Positions 21,946 to 29,321 of a stretch of 64,000 nt of DNA are shown one piece after another. The stretch's first letter is position 1, and every line of letters starts with the position of its first letter. Both the position numbers and the translations under genes were made by a program. Source of the DNA: Lacrimispora defluvii (GTDB lineage: Bacteria > Bacillota > Clostridia > Lachnospirales > Lachnospiraceae); NCBI GenBank assembly GCA_013036995.1, contig JAAOXG010000039.1, positions 62,001 to 126,000 on the forward strand. Reading direction: 5' to 3'. The notes beneath the pieces are model-generated. The model was not told the DNA's origin. It ran no database searches and saw nothing but the letters and a program-made list of their open reading frames with translations.

Positions 21946-22614
21946 CTATAGTTCATATTCCAGTCCTTTATTTGCCACGTAAACCGGACACTCCACCAAC
22001 TCCTGTGCTTCCTTTTGAAAAACTGTTTCATTGCTTGTCCGGTCGGATAGATGCATTAGACAGACCGTCCTTAAATCATGGTTCACGTTTACTCGAATAA
22101 AATCCTTACAGGTATCAAGCTCCATGTGCGTAAGCTTTATCCGGTCCTGTAGGCCCTCATGATATGATTCCCGTAACAGATCTTTACTGTAATTGCACTC
22201 GATCATGATGTGATTCAGGCTTTTAAATTTATACCGGATATACTCAGTATCCGTTGCGAAAAGTAACCTCCCCACTTCCGGGTGTTCAATTAAAAAACCC
22301 GTACACGGCGCATCGTGAACCAATGGAAACGTCCTGACAGCAAAAGGCTTACTGATAGCCGATAATACTCCTGTTATATGCCCCATACTTGGAGCCATGA
22401 CGGGAATACCGACTTTTATGTACTCATGTAAATATTTGGCATGGTCGCCATGCTCATGAGAGACAACTATTCCAATAATCTTACTGATATTAAAGTCCAA
22501 GGCTCTCTTAACTTCTTTAAATGGAATCCCTGCTTCAATAACCAAGCACTCCGTCTTATTGTGGAGCAGATAGCAGTTTCCTGCCGATCCGCTCCCTAAA
22601 CAGGTCAATTTCAA
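21946..22614 (-). CDS. MBL-fold metal-dependent hydrolase (phage recombination module)
   Basis: This 222-residue protein has the metallo-beta-lactamase motif HEHGDH (53-58), an N-terminal LGSGSAGNCYLLHN strand, FATDTEYIRYKF and a C-terminal CLMHLSDRTSNETVF. These are the metal ligands expected in YycJ/WalJ-like and phage nuclease-like members. It overlaps the 3' end of recT by four bases (ATGA), so the two are translationally coupled. MBL proteins next to recT may act as nucleases partnering the annealase. That role is inferred from context. Confidence 0.82.
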   Translation of the reverse strand: MKLTCLGSGSAGNCYLLHNKTECLVIEAGIPFKEVKRALDFNISKIIGIVVSHEHGDHAKYLHEYIKVGIPVMAPSMGHITGVLSAISKPFAVRTFPLVHDAPCTGFLIEHPEVGRLLFATDTEYIRYKFKSLNHIMIECNYSKDLLRESYHEGLQDRIKLTHMELDTCKDFIRVNVNHDLRTVCLMHLSDRTSNETVFQKEAQELVECPVYVANKGLEYEL

Positions 22615-23528
22615 AATGGATCACCACCGTTTTTCTGAACGGCTTCATTACCGACCGTCTCTGTCACTTCCTCAAAATCAACCGTATTTGCCTGACTTAA
22701 ATCATCTTCGTGCTGATTCACTGTCTCATTGTCAATGTAACGAGGACTACCGTCTTCGCTTATGACAGCCATGTCTCGCTCGTATGCGTCAGACATTTCA
22801 ATACTCATAATGCCCCACTTGCTGATTAACTGCCGGATCATGGTCTTTTCTGCCATTTCATCAAAACTCTTATACCAGAAAGAAGAATATTTCCATAGAT
22901 CCTTTTTAGGGATCTTTCCTTCCTGGAGCAAGTGGAAATCACTGAGATTAAAGGCCTGTGAATACTGGTCTGCATGTTTTTCCATCTTGGATCTGGTCCA
23001 GAAGATCTCCTTTCTAAAACCGTTTAGGAGTTCAAAGTATGCCAGATATCCGATAACTGGTAGCTCCTCTCTGATTGCATCATCTTCGATGAATTCAAAT
23101 TTATATTTCCCAGTTGATCGATCACGCCCCAGGTATTCACCCTGGCGGATATAAATTACATCTAAGTCCTTATACTGACCCGTCCTCATTGCCAGCTGTT
23201 TATATCCTTTGGCTCCAAGCTGGAACTGAGCGTCTACGGAAACAACTTTACCCTCTCGATCCTTTTTCTTATAAGGAACCATATAAAACTGTCCCAGTTG
23301 TGGACTAGGAGAAAGATTCAAGGCCTCCCCCAGAAGCGCTGCACTTAAAATACTGTTATGGCTACATTCCTGCAAAGCCGGTGTATTTTGTACAGCTGAC
23401 ACTACACTTGCAATGAATCTTGCCGTATTCTTCTGACCCACCACCTGCAGAATGTTTGCTTTGACCTTATCGTTTGATAAAAAGCCAGCCAGCCCTTTTG
23501 GCTGTGTCGTTGTAACTTCATTTCCCAT
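22611..23528 (-). CDS. recT: RecT-family single-strand annealing protein
   Basis: This 305-residue protein matches RecT. N-terminal helices include a KANILQVVGQKNTARFIASVVSAVQNTPALQEC segment. Then come SILSAALLGEALNLSPSPQLGQFYMVPYKKK and the signature AQFQLGAKGYKQLAMRTGQYKDLDVIYI. The C-terminal third contains DEMAEKTMIRQLISKWGIMS. The last 50 residues are acidic and ready for protein contacts. It should anneal complementary strands during phage recombination. The partner exonuclease is not obvious; the coupled MBL protein is the likely candidate. Confidence 0.92.
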   Translation of the reverse strand: MGNEVTTTQPKGLAGFLSNDKVKANILQVVGQKNTARFIASVVSAVQNTPALQECSHNSILSAALLGEALNLSPSPQLGQFYMVPYKKKDREGKVVSVDAQFQLGAKGYKQLAMRTGQYKDLDVIYIRQGEYLGRDRSTGKYKFEFIEDDAIREELPVIGYLAYFELLNGFRKEIFWTRSKMEKHADQYSQAFNLSDFHLLQEGKIPKKDLWKYSSFWYKSFDEMAEKTMIRQLISKWGIMSIEMSDAYERDMAVISEDGSPRYIDNETVNQHEDDLSQANTVDFEEVTETVGNEAVQKNGGDPF

Positions 23529-23530
23529 CT

Positions 23531-23746
23531 TTATGCCTCCACTTTTAATGTGTTATTAATAGATACTTTTAAAAGAATGAGCTGCCCTTCCATATCCGGA
23601 ATATTAAAATCATTTACAGACTCTGCATTATCAATAAAGATAGGTGCTGTCACGCCATAGATCTTCTGTAGCGCTGTAATAATATCCAGCCCGGCAACTA
23701 CTCTATGCCCTGCATTTAAGGAACTGAAGGGAACTCCGTTTACCAT
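23531..23746 (-). CDS. SMC/Rad50-like ATPase, separate C-terminal piece (71 aa)
   Basis: The frame holds the C-terminal ATPase lobe of an AAA_23/Rad50-like protein. VPFSSLNAGHRVVAGLDIITAL is the ABC-signature region, and APIFIDNAESVN is the Walker B region with Asp-Asn-Ala-Glu. The remaining end is FNIPDMEGQLILLKVS. Its ATG overlaps the stop of the N-terminal piece (ATGGTAA). Alone it cannot bind ATP, so it needs the N-terminal piece or is a remnant of a gene that lost its coiled-coil middle. Confidence 0.75.
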   Translation of the reverse strand: MVNGVPFSSLNAGHRVVAGLDIITALQKIYGVTAPIFIDNAESVNDFNIPDMEGQLILLKVSINNTLKVEA

Positions 23747-24486
23747 ACATTAATCTGCTTTTCCAGATTGGCTTTCTGGTTCTCACATTCTGCAAAATCA
23801 GCCTGTACCAGACCTTTGCTGGCTTCATCAATTCTGGCCGGCAGCTCCGCCTGCCTACTATTCAGTTCTTTCAGAGCTTTCTTTGCTTTAGCTGTCAAAT
23901 CATCTACAGAGAACTCTTTCAAAATCTCAGACAGTGGAGAGAACTTCTCATTAGTGGAGATCACATCATGATCCGTAACCTCAGAGACCAATTTTAAAAG
24001 AATCGTTCTCTGGTCTTTCCATTTCAACGATGTGAACGCCTGGGGACTGGTAATTAACTTAAACAATTCCTCATTCATAAAATCATCTATGTAAGCCTTG
24101 TAATCCTTTTCCGCCTTGGGGATTTCATTGATTTCATACTTATTGATATTCCCCTGCAGCTGAGATACCTCGCTGCCTCTCTTTTTAACCCAGTTCTGCT
24201 CCTGCGTCTTACAAAGCAGAATATCCTTCCCATCTGCCTCCAGTACGGCAGATACTTTAATAACCAGATTGTCTATAGGCTCTCCCTGCCGATTATTTGG
24301 ACGAATATTAAAATCAGCCTTTCCCTCACTGTCCTTATTGAAAAGCAGCCATGTAAAAGCGTCCATTATGGTTGTTTTTCCGGTTGCGTTCTGGCCGGAA
24401 ATGGTTGTCCTATTATGAAAATCAATCAATAACTGGGTGATTCCCTTGAAATTCTCGATAGAAATTTTCTTTAATCTCAGATTCAT
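23740..24486 (-). CDS. SMC/Rad50-like ATPase, N-terminal piece (248 aa)
   Basis: The protein starts LRLKKISIENFKGITQLLIDFHNRTTISGQNATGKTTIMDAFTWLLF, with Walker A GQNATGKTT near residues 33-41, the hallmark of Rad50/RecF-type ATPases. It continues into the first coiled-coil arm (DDLTAKAKKALKELNSRQAELPARIDEASKG) and stops at QKANLEKQINVW. Normal relatives continue through the arm and back to a signature and Walker B lobe. Here the return arm is missing and the end lobe is in another frame just downstream. In clostridial prophages this protein usually sits upstream of recT, as here. Confidence 0.8.
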   Translation of the reverse strand: MNLRLKKISIENFKGITQLLIDFHNRTTISGQNATGKTTIMDAFTWLLFNKDSEGKADFNIRPNNRQGEPIDNLVIKVSAVLEADGKDILLCKTQEQNWVKKRGSEVSQLQGNINKYEINEIPKAEKDYKAYIDDFMNEELFKLITSPQAFTSLKWKDQRTILLKLVSEVTDHDVISTNEKFSPLSEILKEFSVDDLTAKAKKALKELNSRQAELPARIDEASKGLVQADFAECENQKANLEKQINVW

Positions 24487-24534
24487 TCTCTTGCAATCCT
24501 CCTATGCCCTATGTATAATAGGGGTGAAAAGTGT

Positions 24535-24609
24535 TTACGAGTTACCTTGATTCCCTGGGAGTTGCCGCTCCTGGGGTTTCTTTTTATACCATTTAAAGCT
24601 TTCGCTCAT
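24535..24609 (-). CDS. Very short possible ORF (24 aa)
   Basis: An ATG at 24609 overlaps the stop of the preceding gene (ATGA) and opens 24 codons rich in Lys, Gln and Pro. Coupling geometry is good and GAGGTGATGAACC lies upstream. There is no other support and it may be just spacing between genes. Confidence 0.25.
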   Translation of the reverse strand: MSESFKWYKKKPQERQLPGNQGNS

Positions 24610-24884
24610 GGTTCATCACCTCTTAGCATCTTGATTCTGTCCTGAATGGCGGTAAGTTGTGCCTGAGCTCTTCTCAAATCACCCTCAAGCTTTTCTATCT
24701 TCCCTGCTCTCTCCACCATGTCCTCAATAAGAGGCATTCCGAAGTCCGTGTAAAGTTTTGCAATCTGGCTCTTGCCCTCAGTCTCGCTGATAGTTGGATA
24801 CCAAGTGTAAACATACTCAATGGTGCTGTACTCTTCATCACTGACTGGCTTTCCGATAAGTGTTTCAAATTCTGGCTTCATCAT
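24606..24884 (-). CDS. Hypothetical phage protein with C-terminal coiled coil (92 aa)
   Basis: The protein begins MMKPEFETLIGKPVSDEEYSTIEYVYTWYPTISETEGKSQIAKLYTDFGM and ends in a charged helix (KIEKLEGDLRRAQAQLTAIQDRIKMLRGDEP). AGGAGGTGAGGAATT precedes the start. Short proteins with this GKPVSDEEYxxIExVYTWYP pattern are common in the early operon of Clostridiales phages, but the role is unknown. It is the next gene upstream of the SMC-like pieces. Confidence 0.65.
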   Translation of the reverse strand: MMKPEFETLIGKPVSDEEYSTIEYVYTWYPTISETEGKSQIAKLYTDFGMPLIEDMVERAGKIEKLEGDLRRAQAQLTAIQDRIKMLRGDEP

Positions 24885-24900
24885 AATTCCTCACCTCCTC

Positions 24901-25049
24901 TCACAACGTCTCTAAAGCACCAACCACCATAAACATCAAAGCAATGCTTCCGATGAAAATCACTGCTGGCATGAGCTTTTTGTAAACTCCATCAGCTTCG
25001 ATGGGCGGGTGTCGGTGTAATCGTCTAAATTGTCATAGTATCTCTGCAT
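24901..25049 (-). pseudogene. Frameshifted small membrane protein gene
   Basis: GGAGGTATCCC precedes ATG 25049, which opens MQRYYDNLDDYTDT and would stop at 24960 after 29 codons. In the next frame the sequence continues as IEADGVYKKLMPAVIFIGSIALMFMVVGALETL to TGA 24901, a clear transmembrane segment without its own good start. The total of 149 bases is not a multiple of three. The most economical reading is one single-pass protein of about 49 residues broken by a one-base indel near 24990-25010. Confidence 0.5.
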
Positions 25050-25063
25050 GGGATACCTCCTCT

Positions 25064-25249
25064 CTACCCTTTATCTGCATCCGCCAACTTAAGCAAATAT
25101 TGGTCCCACTTCTCAATGTCCACCTGCCACTTGCGGCCGACACGGATCGCCGGTGATCCTTTTCTTTTAAACAAGGCTTCTATCGTGTTGTGACTTATCC
25201 CGTGACGCTCTACGCAGTCCTTGATTGTTAAAAACTGCTTGTCCGCCAT
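25064..25249 (-). CDS. Helix-turn-helix DNA-binding protein (excisionase-like, HTH_17)
   Basis: This 61-residue protein has the layout of MerR-type/excisionase winged helices: FLTIKDCVERHGISHNTIEALFKRKGSPAIRVGRKWQVDIEKWDQYL. The HGISHNTIEALFKRKG part is the recognition region and IRVGRKW the wing. It could be the phage excisionase or an early regulator. It overlaps the upstream gene by 22 bases and is the third gene of the leftward early operon. Confidence 0.8.
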   Translation of the reverse strand: MADKQFLTIKDCVERHGISHNTIEALFKRKGSPAIRVGRKWQVDIEKWDQYLLKLADADKG

Positions 25250-25761
25250 TTCTCGCCCTCCTTGATAATATCTTCATCCATAACTCCAATTAGTTCATAA
25301 TCACCTTTTCCAGTCGGATCAAACATTACTTTCTGGTGAAGCATTTTAAAATACTTGTTATAGATCGGAATGAGTTCATCCAACATTTGAACTGAAACTT
25401 CCAGCTGCTCCGGTGTCAGATCGGATACTTTCTTAAGCCGATCCCTTTTGTCAAGTGATCTGATATATGGTCTTGGATGATAAGGGCCATTGCAAGCCGT
25501 CCCCATATAAAACAGTCTGCTGGGTTCGTGAATCATTTTTGCCAATGGCAGAAACGCTTGATTCCAGGCATCACCACAAAAATCACTATAGCCAAAGATG
25601 GGCTTTTCGTTGTCCAAATTGGTCACATGAGAAACAACCTGTTCTTTCAGCAAATCTCGTAACTTTGTAATTTTCTTTGGGGCCTGCATTGAATTCACCT
25701 GATTCTGTAAAATGCTGACTTGTGCTTTTAAAGCACAATACTCTTCATTGCTAATTTCCAT
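25228..25761 (-). CDS. Hypothetical early phage protein (177 aa)
   Basis: The N-terminus is a short coiled coil (EEYCALKAQVSILQNQVNSMQ). A middle region contains IFGYSDFCGDAWNQAFLPLAKMIHE and a C-terminal helical region holds LTPEQLEVSVQMLDELIPIYNKYFKML. AAGGGGGACAAGAAAA precedes the ATG, and the gene overlaps both neighbours. It lies directly after the Cro-like gene, where antirepressor or regulatory proteins are often encoded, but no known domain is recognised. Confidence 0.55.
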   Translation of the reverse strand: MEISNEEYCALKAQVSILQNQVNSMQAPKKITKLRDLLKEQVVSHVTNLDNEKPIFGYSDFCGDAWNQAFLPLAKMIHEPSRLFYMGTACNGPYHPRPYIRSLDKRDRLKKVSDLTPEQLEVSVQMLDELIPIYNKYFKMLHQKVMFDPTGKGDYELIGVMDEDIIKEGEKWRTSSF

Positions 25762-25960
25762 TTTTCTTGTCCCCCTTTTCTTCCAATAAACTGTCTACGG
25801 TTACGCCCAGTAATCTCGCTACTCTTTTTAAGCTCTTAGCGGTTGGACTTACCCTATTCCATTTGCACAAACTTCCAATTGATAAGCCTGTTTCCGATTC
25901 AATAAAATTAATGGATAAACCCGACTTCTTAGCGGCTGTACAAATATTGTCATATACCAT
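25751..25960 (-). CDS. Cro-like XRE-family regulator
   Basis: This 69-residue protein has a full XRE helix-turn-helix: YDNICTAAKKSGLSINFIESETGLSIGSLCKWNRVSPTAKSLKRVARLLGVTVDSLLEE. It is the first gene of the leftward early operon, divergent from the CI-type repressor, so a Cro role in the lytic decision is likely. The ATG at 25960 has only a weak ribosome site; a strong GGAGGTGATTTT lies 24 bases further upstream, next to an in-frame ACG. The true start is therefore not certain. Confidence 0.82.
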   Translation of the reverse strand: MVYDNICTAAKKSGLSINFIESETGLSIGSLCKWNRVSPTAKSLKRVARLLGVTVDSLLEEKGDKKNGN

Positions 25961-26028
25961 AATCTGATTTTCTTCTTGCTTCGTAAAATCACCTCCATTT
26001 TTAGTTCTGAAAAAATCGCCAAAATATA

Positions 26029-26057
26029 TTGACTTACTTCTGAAAATATTCTATAAT
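26029..26057 (+). promoter_or_regulatory. Rightward (repressor) promoter
   Basis: TTGACT and TATAAT are separated by 17 bases. Transcription would run through the operator array and reach the repressor gene after a leader of about 150 bases. A partial operator-like CTTCTGAAAA lies in the spacer, so autoregulation is possible. Confidence 0.7.
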
Positions 26058-26143
26058 TAGATTGTCGATCAAATTTAATAAAAATTCCCAGATATCTTCA
26101 TCGCTATAATAATTATGCGATTTTTTCAGAACCCTATAATCAC

Positions 26144-26171
26144 ATTATACGCGATTATTTCAGAATGTCAA
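26144..26171 (-). promoter_or_regulatory. Leftward early (lytic) promoter
   Basis: On the minus strand TTGACA (26171-26166) and TATAAT (26149-26144) are separated by 16 bases that are almost exactly one operator repeat. Repressor bound there would block the early operon starting with the Cro-like gene. Confidence 0.8.
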
Positions 26172-26214
26172 GGGTATTTTTGCGATTTTTTCAGGATTTA
26201 TAAAGGAGCGCAAA

Positions 26215-26598
26215 ATGGATCTTAAAGAGCGTATTAAAGAGTTATGTAAGAAAAACAATATTTCAATGAATCAATTAGAACAAGAACTTGATTTTGGCAA
26301 AGGATATATTAGTAAATTGGGGAAAAGCACACCCAATGCTACAAAAATTCAGCAACTGGCTAATCGATTAGGAGTAACAGTGGATTACCTTATGACTGGC
26401 ACCACCGAAGACGATAGCGAGCATTACTATACTAACGAGGAAACCAGAGAGATAGCTCAGGAGATTTTCCAAAATCCGGATCTGAAATCATTGTTTCATG
26501 CCGCAAGAGACTTGCCACCAGAAAGGTTAAAAGCACATTTAACTTTTATACAGACTCTAAAAGAGCAAGAAGAGAAGCATAATGACGAAGGGTGTTGA
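26215..26598 (+). CDS. CI-like XRE-family phage repressor
   Basis: This 127-residue protein has an N-terminal XRE domain (LKERIKELCKKNNISMNQLEQELDFGKGYISKLGKSTPNATKIQQLANRLGVTVDYLMTG). The short helical C-terminal part has no protease domain. AAAGGAGCGCAAA precedes the ATG. Repressors of this type in Firmicutes phages are often controlled by an ImmA-like protein encoded next, and the following gene resembles one. It should maintain lysogeny by binding the repeats upstream. Confidence 0.88.
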   Translation: MDLKERIKELCKKNNISMNQLEQELDFGKGYISKLGKSTPNATKIQQLANRLGVTVDYLMTGTTEDDSEHYYTNEETREIAQEIFQNPDLKSLFHAARDLPPERLKAHLTFIQTLKEQEEKHNDEGC

Positions 26599-26603
26599 TA
26601 CGG

Positions 26604-26828
26604 ATGAATAATCCTTTGCTTACCGAAGCAATAGGGGTGCATTTTTTAGATATGGATTCAGGAATTGAAGAACAAGTGATTTGCAATACTGATGGAAGCT
26701 TTACTATCATAATTAATTCAAGATTGAATCAAGAGCGACAGATGCAGGCATACCAGCATGCTCTACGACATATTGCAAATGACGATTTTAATAAGAAACA
26801 TGCTGATTCTGTAGAATTGGCCATGTAA
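26604..26828 (+). CDS. ImmA/IrrE-like protein, short and lacking the catalytic Glu
   Basis: This 74-residue protein resembles the small anti-repressor metallopeptidases encoded after phage repressors: SFTIIINSRLNQERQMQAYQHALRHIANDDF. The expected HExxH reads HALRH (about residues 51-55), so the general-base Glu is missing. It may be an inactive sensor or a decayed copy. ATG 26604 is chosen over GTG 26592, which overlaps the repressor stop. AAGGGTG lies upstream. Confidence 0.6.
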   Translation: MNNPLLTEAIGVHFLDMDSGIEEQVICNTDGSFTIIINSRLNQERQMQAYQHALRHIANDDFNKKHADSVELAM

Positions 26829-26889
26829 TTTTTGTTTTGAATTATCAGCCCATGGCTTTTAATAAATACAAAAAGAAAGGGGGAGGAAA

Positions 26890-27957
26890 ATGGATTTCAT
26901 TGACGAATTGAAACTATTTTCTGAACGAGTAAAGCAACGTAAAGAGCAGATACCAACTGAGGAGGCTACCAAAATGTCATTGATAGTCCCGTTCTTCCAA
27001 TTGTTAGGATATGATGTGTTTAATCCTGACGAATTCATGCCAGAGTATGTGGCTGATGTTGGTATTAAAAAAGGTGAAAAGGTCGATTATGCAATTCTAT
27101 TTGAAGGAAAACCAGTAATACTCATTGAGTGTAAATGGTGTGGATCTAATCTTGACCAGCATAGTTCCCAACTTTTTAGATACTTTGGGACAAGTACTGC
27201 CAAATTTGGTATTCTCACAAATGGCATTATCTACAGATTTTATACTGATTTAGATGAATCAAACAAAATGGATCTTACTCCATTCTTAGAGATTAATATG
27301 CTGGACATCAAAGAAAGCTATGTAAATGAGCTAAAAAAATTTTCTAAGCAAAATTTCGATGTGGATAATATCTTTAACACGGCATCAGAACTGAAATATT
27401 CAAAATTGATAAAAGAATATGTAAAAATGCAATTAGACAATCCTGACGATACTTTCGTGAAATTTATTCTTTCAAGTGTCTACGATGGTGTAAAAACTCA
27501 GAATGTCATTGATAAATTTAAGCCAATAGTAAAAAAATCATTTAATGGCTTTATTAATGAAACCATGAGCGACAAAATTTCAAGCGCTCTTAAGAGTAAC
27601 GATGAAGTCGCTGTCACTGAGCAAATGGACTTAGAGGAATCAGAGCATACTGACATAAATCAAAGCGGGGTTATAACAACAGAGGAAGAGATACAATCAT
27701 TTTATATGATTAAGGGAATGTTAGCTGAATTTGCAACTCCATCTGATATCACATATCGTGATACAGAAAGTTATTTTGGTATACTTTATAAAGATAATAA
27801 TCGTAAACCGATCTGCAGGATAAATCTTGACAAAAAGAAAAGACAAATCATGATCCCAGATGAGAATAAAAATTTTACTAGACATTACATTGATACAATG
27901 GATGATATCTATAATTATAAGCAGGAATTAATTGACTGTCTTAATAGATATCTATAA
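26890..27957 (+). CDS. HsdR N-terminal-like nuclease domain protein (candidate prophage defence gene)
   Basis: This 355-residue protein begins with the type I restriction R-subunit N-terminal fold. EEATKMSLIVPFFQLLGYDVFNPDEF is followed by the PD-(D/E)xK-type residues D66 (KVDYAIL) and E80-C-K82 (VILIECKW), then QLFRYFGTSTAKFGILTNGIIYRFYTD. No helicase or specificity subunit is present. The C-terminal 90 residues form a separate beta-rich domain (ITYRDTESYFGILYKDNNRKPICRINL). AAAGGGGGAGGAAA precedes the ATG. It lies in the lysogeny region between repressor and integrase, so it is probably expressed from the silent prophage. Confidence 0.8.
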   Translation: MDFIDELKLFSERVKQRKEQIPTEEATKMSLIVPFFQLLGYDVFNPDEFMPEYVADVGIKKGEKVDYAILFEGKPVILIECKWCGSNLDQHSSQLFRYFGTSTAKFGILTNGIIYRFYTDLDESNKMDLTPFLEINMLDIKESYVNELKKFSKQNFDVDNIFNTASELKYSKLIKEYVKMQLDNPDDTFVKFILSSVYDGVKTQNVIDKFKPIVKKSFNGFINETMSDKISSALKSNDEVAVTEQMDLEESEHTDINQSGVITTEEEIQSFYMIKGMLAEFATPSDITYRDTESYFGILYKDNNRKPICRINLDKKKRQIMIPDENKNFTRHYIDTMDDIYNYKQELIDCLNRYL

Positions 27958-27962
27958 TTAAA

Positions 27963-28003
27963 ATCGAAAAACCGCCCGGCGCTACCAACACCGAACGGCT
28001 TTA
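27963..28003 (+). terminator. Weak hairpin after the nuclease gene
   Basis: CCGCCCGG and CCGAACGG can pair as CCG-CGG steps separated by a small internal loop, followed by CTTTAAAT. It is placed correctly to end the repressor-nuclease transcript but is not a strong terminator. Confidence 0.4.
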
Positions 28004-28020
28004 AATATAGATTTTCTCTT

Positions 28021-28080
28021 GACGGATATACCGAAAAGATACAATCATTCCCAAAAAGATTATATCATTTTCGGACCGTC
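28021..28080. repeat. 60-bp interrupted dyad before the integrase gene
   Basis: GACGG...CCGTC at the ends, CCGAAAA...TTTTCGG inside and GATA...TATC further in form one nested inverted repeat around a central AT-rich loop. It lies about 60 bases upstream of the integrase start. It may be an integrase-related binding region or an RNA hairpin limiting its translation. A second small dyad (GGGCGTA/TATGCCC) follows at about 28089-28107. Confidence 0.6.
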
Positions 28081-28142
28081 CTGACAAGGGGCGTATTTTT
28101 TATGCCCAAAAATAATCACAACCAAAGAAAGGAGCAATGAGC

Positions 28143-29270
28143 ATGCCTAAAAAAAGAAAAGACGGCCGATATTCCAAACAAGTAACAATCGGATTAAAAA
28201 ACGGAAAACCCATCCGAAAAACCCTATATGGTGATACCTTAAAAGAACTAGATAAGAACTACCGGGATTTTATGAGTTTAAAAGAAAAAGGAATTATCTT
28301 ACAAGAGGACAATACTACATTCCGGGAACTTTCCGAATTATGGCTTACAAATGAAAAAATCGGAAGCATAAGAGATCAGTCCATAACAACAATTAAAGGT
28401 CAACTAAGCACGATAAATTCCCATATCGGAGATATAAAAATGAGGAGTTTAAGGCAAAGCCATATCGAAGCATTTAGAGCTTCCATGTTAAAATCCGGCA
28501 AATTGGTACAATACAACCTTTGTCTATCCCGAATTAGAGCGATTGTCCGTTATGCTGTGCAAAAAGATATTATAACAAGGGATATCACCCTTGGCATGAA
28601 GAGGATAAAAAATGTCCAAAAAAAGGTTAAGCGGTCTTTTACCGCAGAAGAACGGCAACTATTCGTCAAGGCCGAACTGGATAGCTTTGAACTCTGTTTT
28701 GTTAATCTGCTCCTGTACACCGGGCTACGAAAGAATGAGGCTTTAGCGTTGAACGTAAGTGATATAGATCTCAAAAAGAAAAAGATCAATATCACAAAAT
28801 CACTAGTCTCCAGCAAAAGGCGAGAATCTTGTTTGCAAGAGTACACAAAAACAGCTGCCGGGAAACGTCAAGTACCTATCCCCTCCTTTCTGCTTGATAT
28901 CTTATCCAAATATACTAAGGAAAGGACTGGGATCCTTTTCACATCCCGGAATGGTGGATATATATCTGGTGGAACAATGGATTTTCGATGGGGAAAAATC
29001 TTAAAAAAGCTGCAGGAGGTGTCTGATGCCCCACTTGCAGATGATATTACTCTGCACATGTTCCGACACACTTATGCCAGCGACTTATACAAATCGGGAA
29101 TAGACATTAAGCAAGCCCAGTATCTCTTAGGACATGACGATATTAAGACCACACTTGACACCTATACTCACTTCGGTTTTGCAGATGTTCAGGTAGACAA
29201 GCTTGAAGATTACTACAATGCAGTCAAAATGCAGTCAAACGGAAAAGTGATACCCCTGAAACACGCATAA
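28143..29270 (+). CDS. int: Phage integrase (tyrosine recombinase)
   Basis: This 375-residue enzyme should integrate and excise the prophage. It has an AP2-like N-terminal arm-binding region (KRKDGRYSKQVTIGLKNGKPIRKTLYGDT), a SAM-like core-binding domain and a catalytic domain. Counted from the first Met at 28137, the catalytic residues are R198 (LYTGLRKNE), H307-x2-R310 (LHMFRHTYASD), H333 (LLGHDD) and Y343 (LDTYTHF). ATG 28143 is better spaced from AAAGGAG than ATG 28137. It is the last phage gene on this side; the host gene starts 118 bases later, so the attachment core should lie near 29270-29390. Confidence 0.95.
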   Translation: MPKKRKDGRYSKQVTIGLKNGKPIRKTLYGDTLKELDKNYRDFMSLKEKGIILQEDNTTFRELSELWLTNEKIGSIRDQSITTIKGQLSTINSHIGDIKMRSLRQSHIEAFRASMLKSGKLVQYNLCLSRIRAIVRYAVQKDIITRDITLGMKRIKNVQKKVKRSFTAEERQLFVKAELDSFELCFVNLLLYTGLRKNEALALNVSDIDLKKKKINITKSLVSSKRRESCLQEYTKTAAGKRQVPIPSFLLDILSKYTKERTGILFTSRNGGYISGGTMDFRWGKILKKLQEVSDAPLADDITLHMFRHTYASDLYKSGIDIKQAQYLLGHDDIKTTLDTYTHFGFADVQVDKLEDYYNAVKMQSNGKVIPLKHA

Positions 29271-29321
29271 ACACGGCATTTCGTAAGAATAAATTAAATT
29301 ATTACAATTTTTCATATAAAC

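Larger units (their letters stand above)
26005..26196. promoter_or_regulatory. Lysis-lysogeny operator array (four 15-bp repeats)
   Basis: The consensus GCGATTTTTTCAGAA occurs at 26117-26131 (exact), 26151-26165 (one change) and 26182-26196 (two changes). An exact inverted copy lies at 26005-26019. The copy at 26151 fills the spacer of the leftward promoter. These should be binding sites for the CI-like and Cro-like proteins encoded on either side; the direct repeats are seen, the binding is inferred. Confidence 0.85.
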
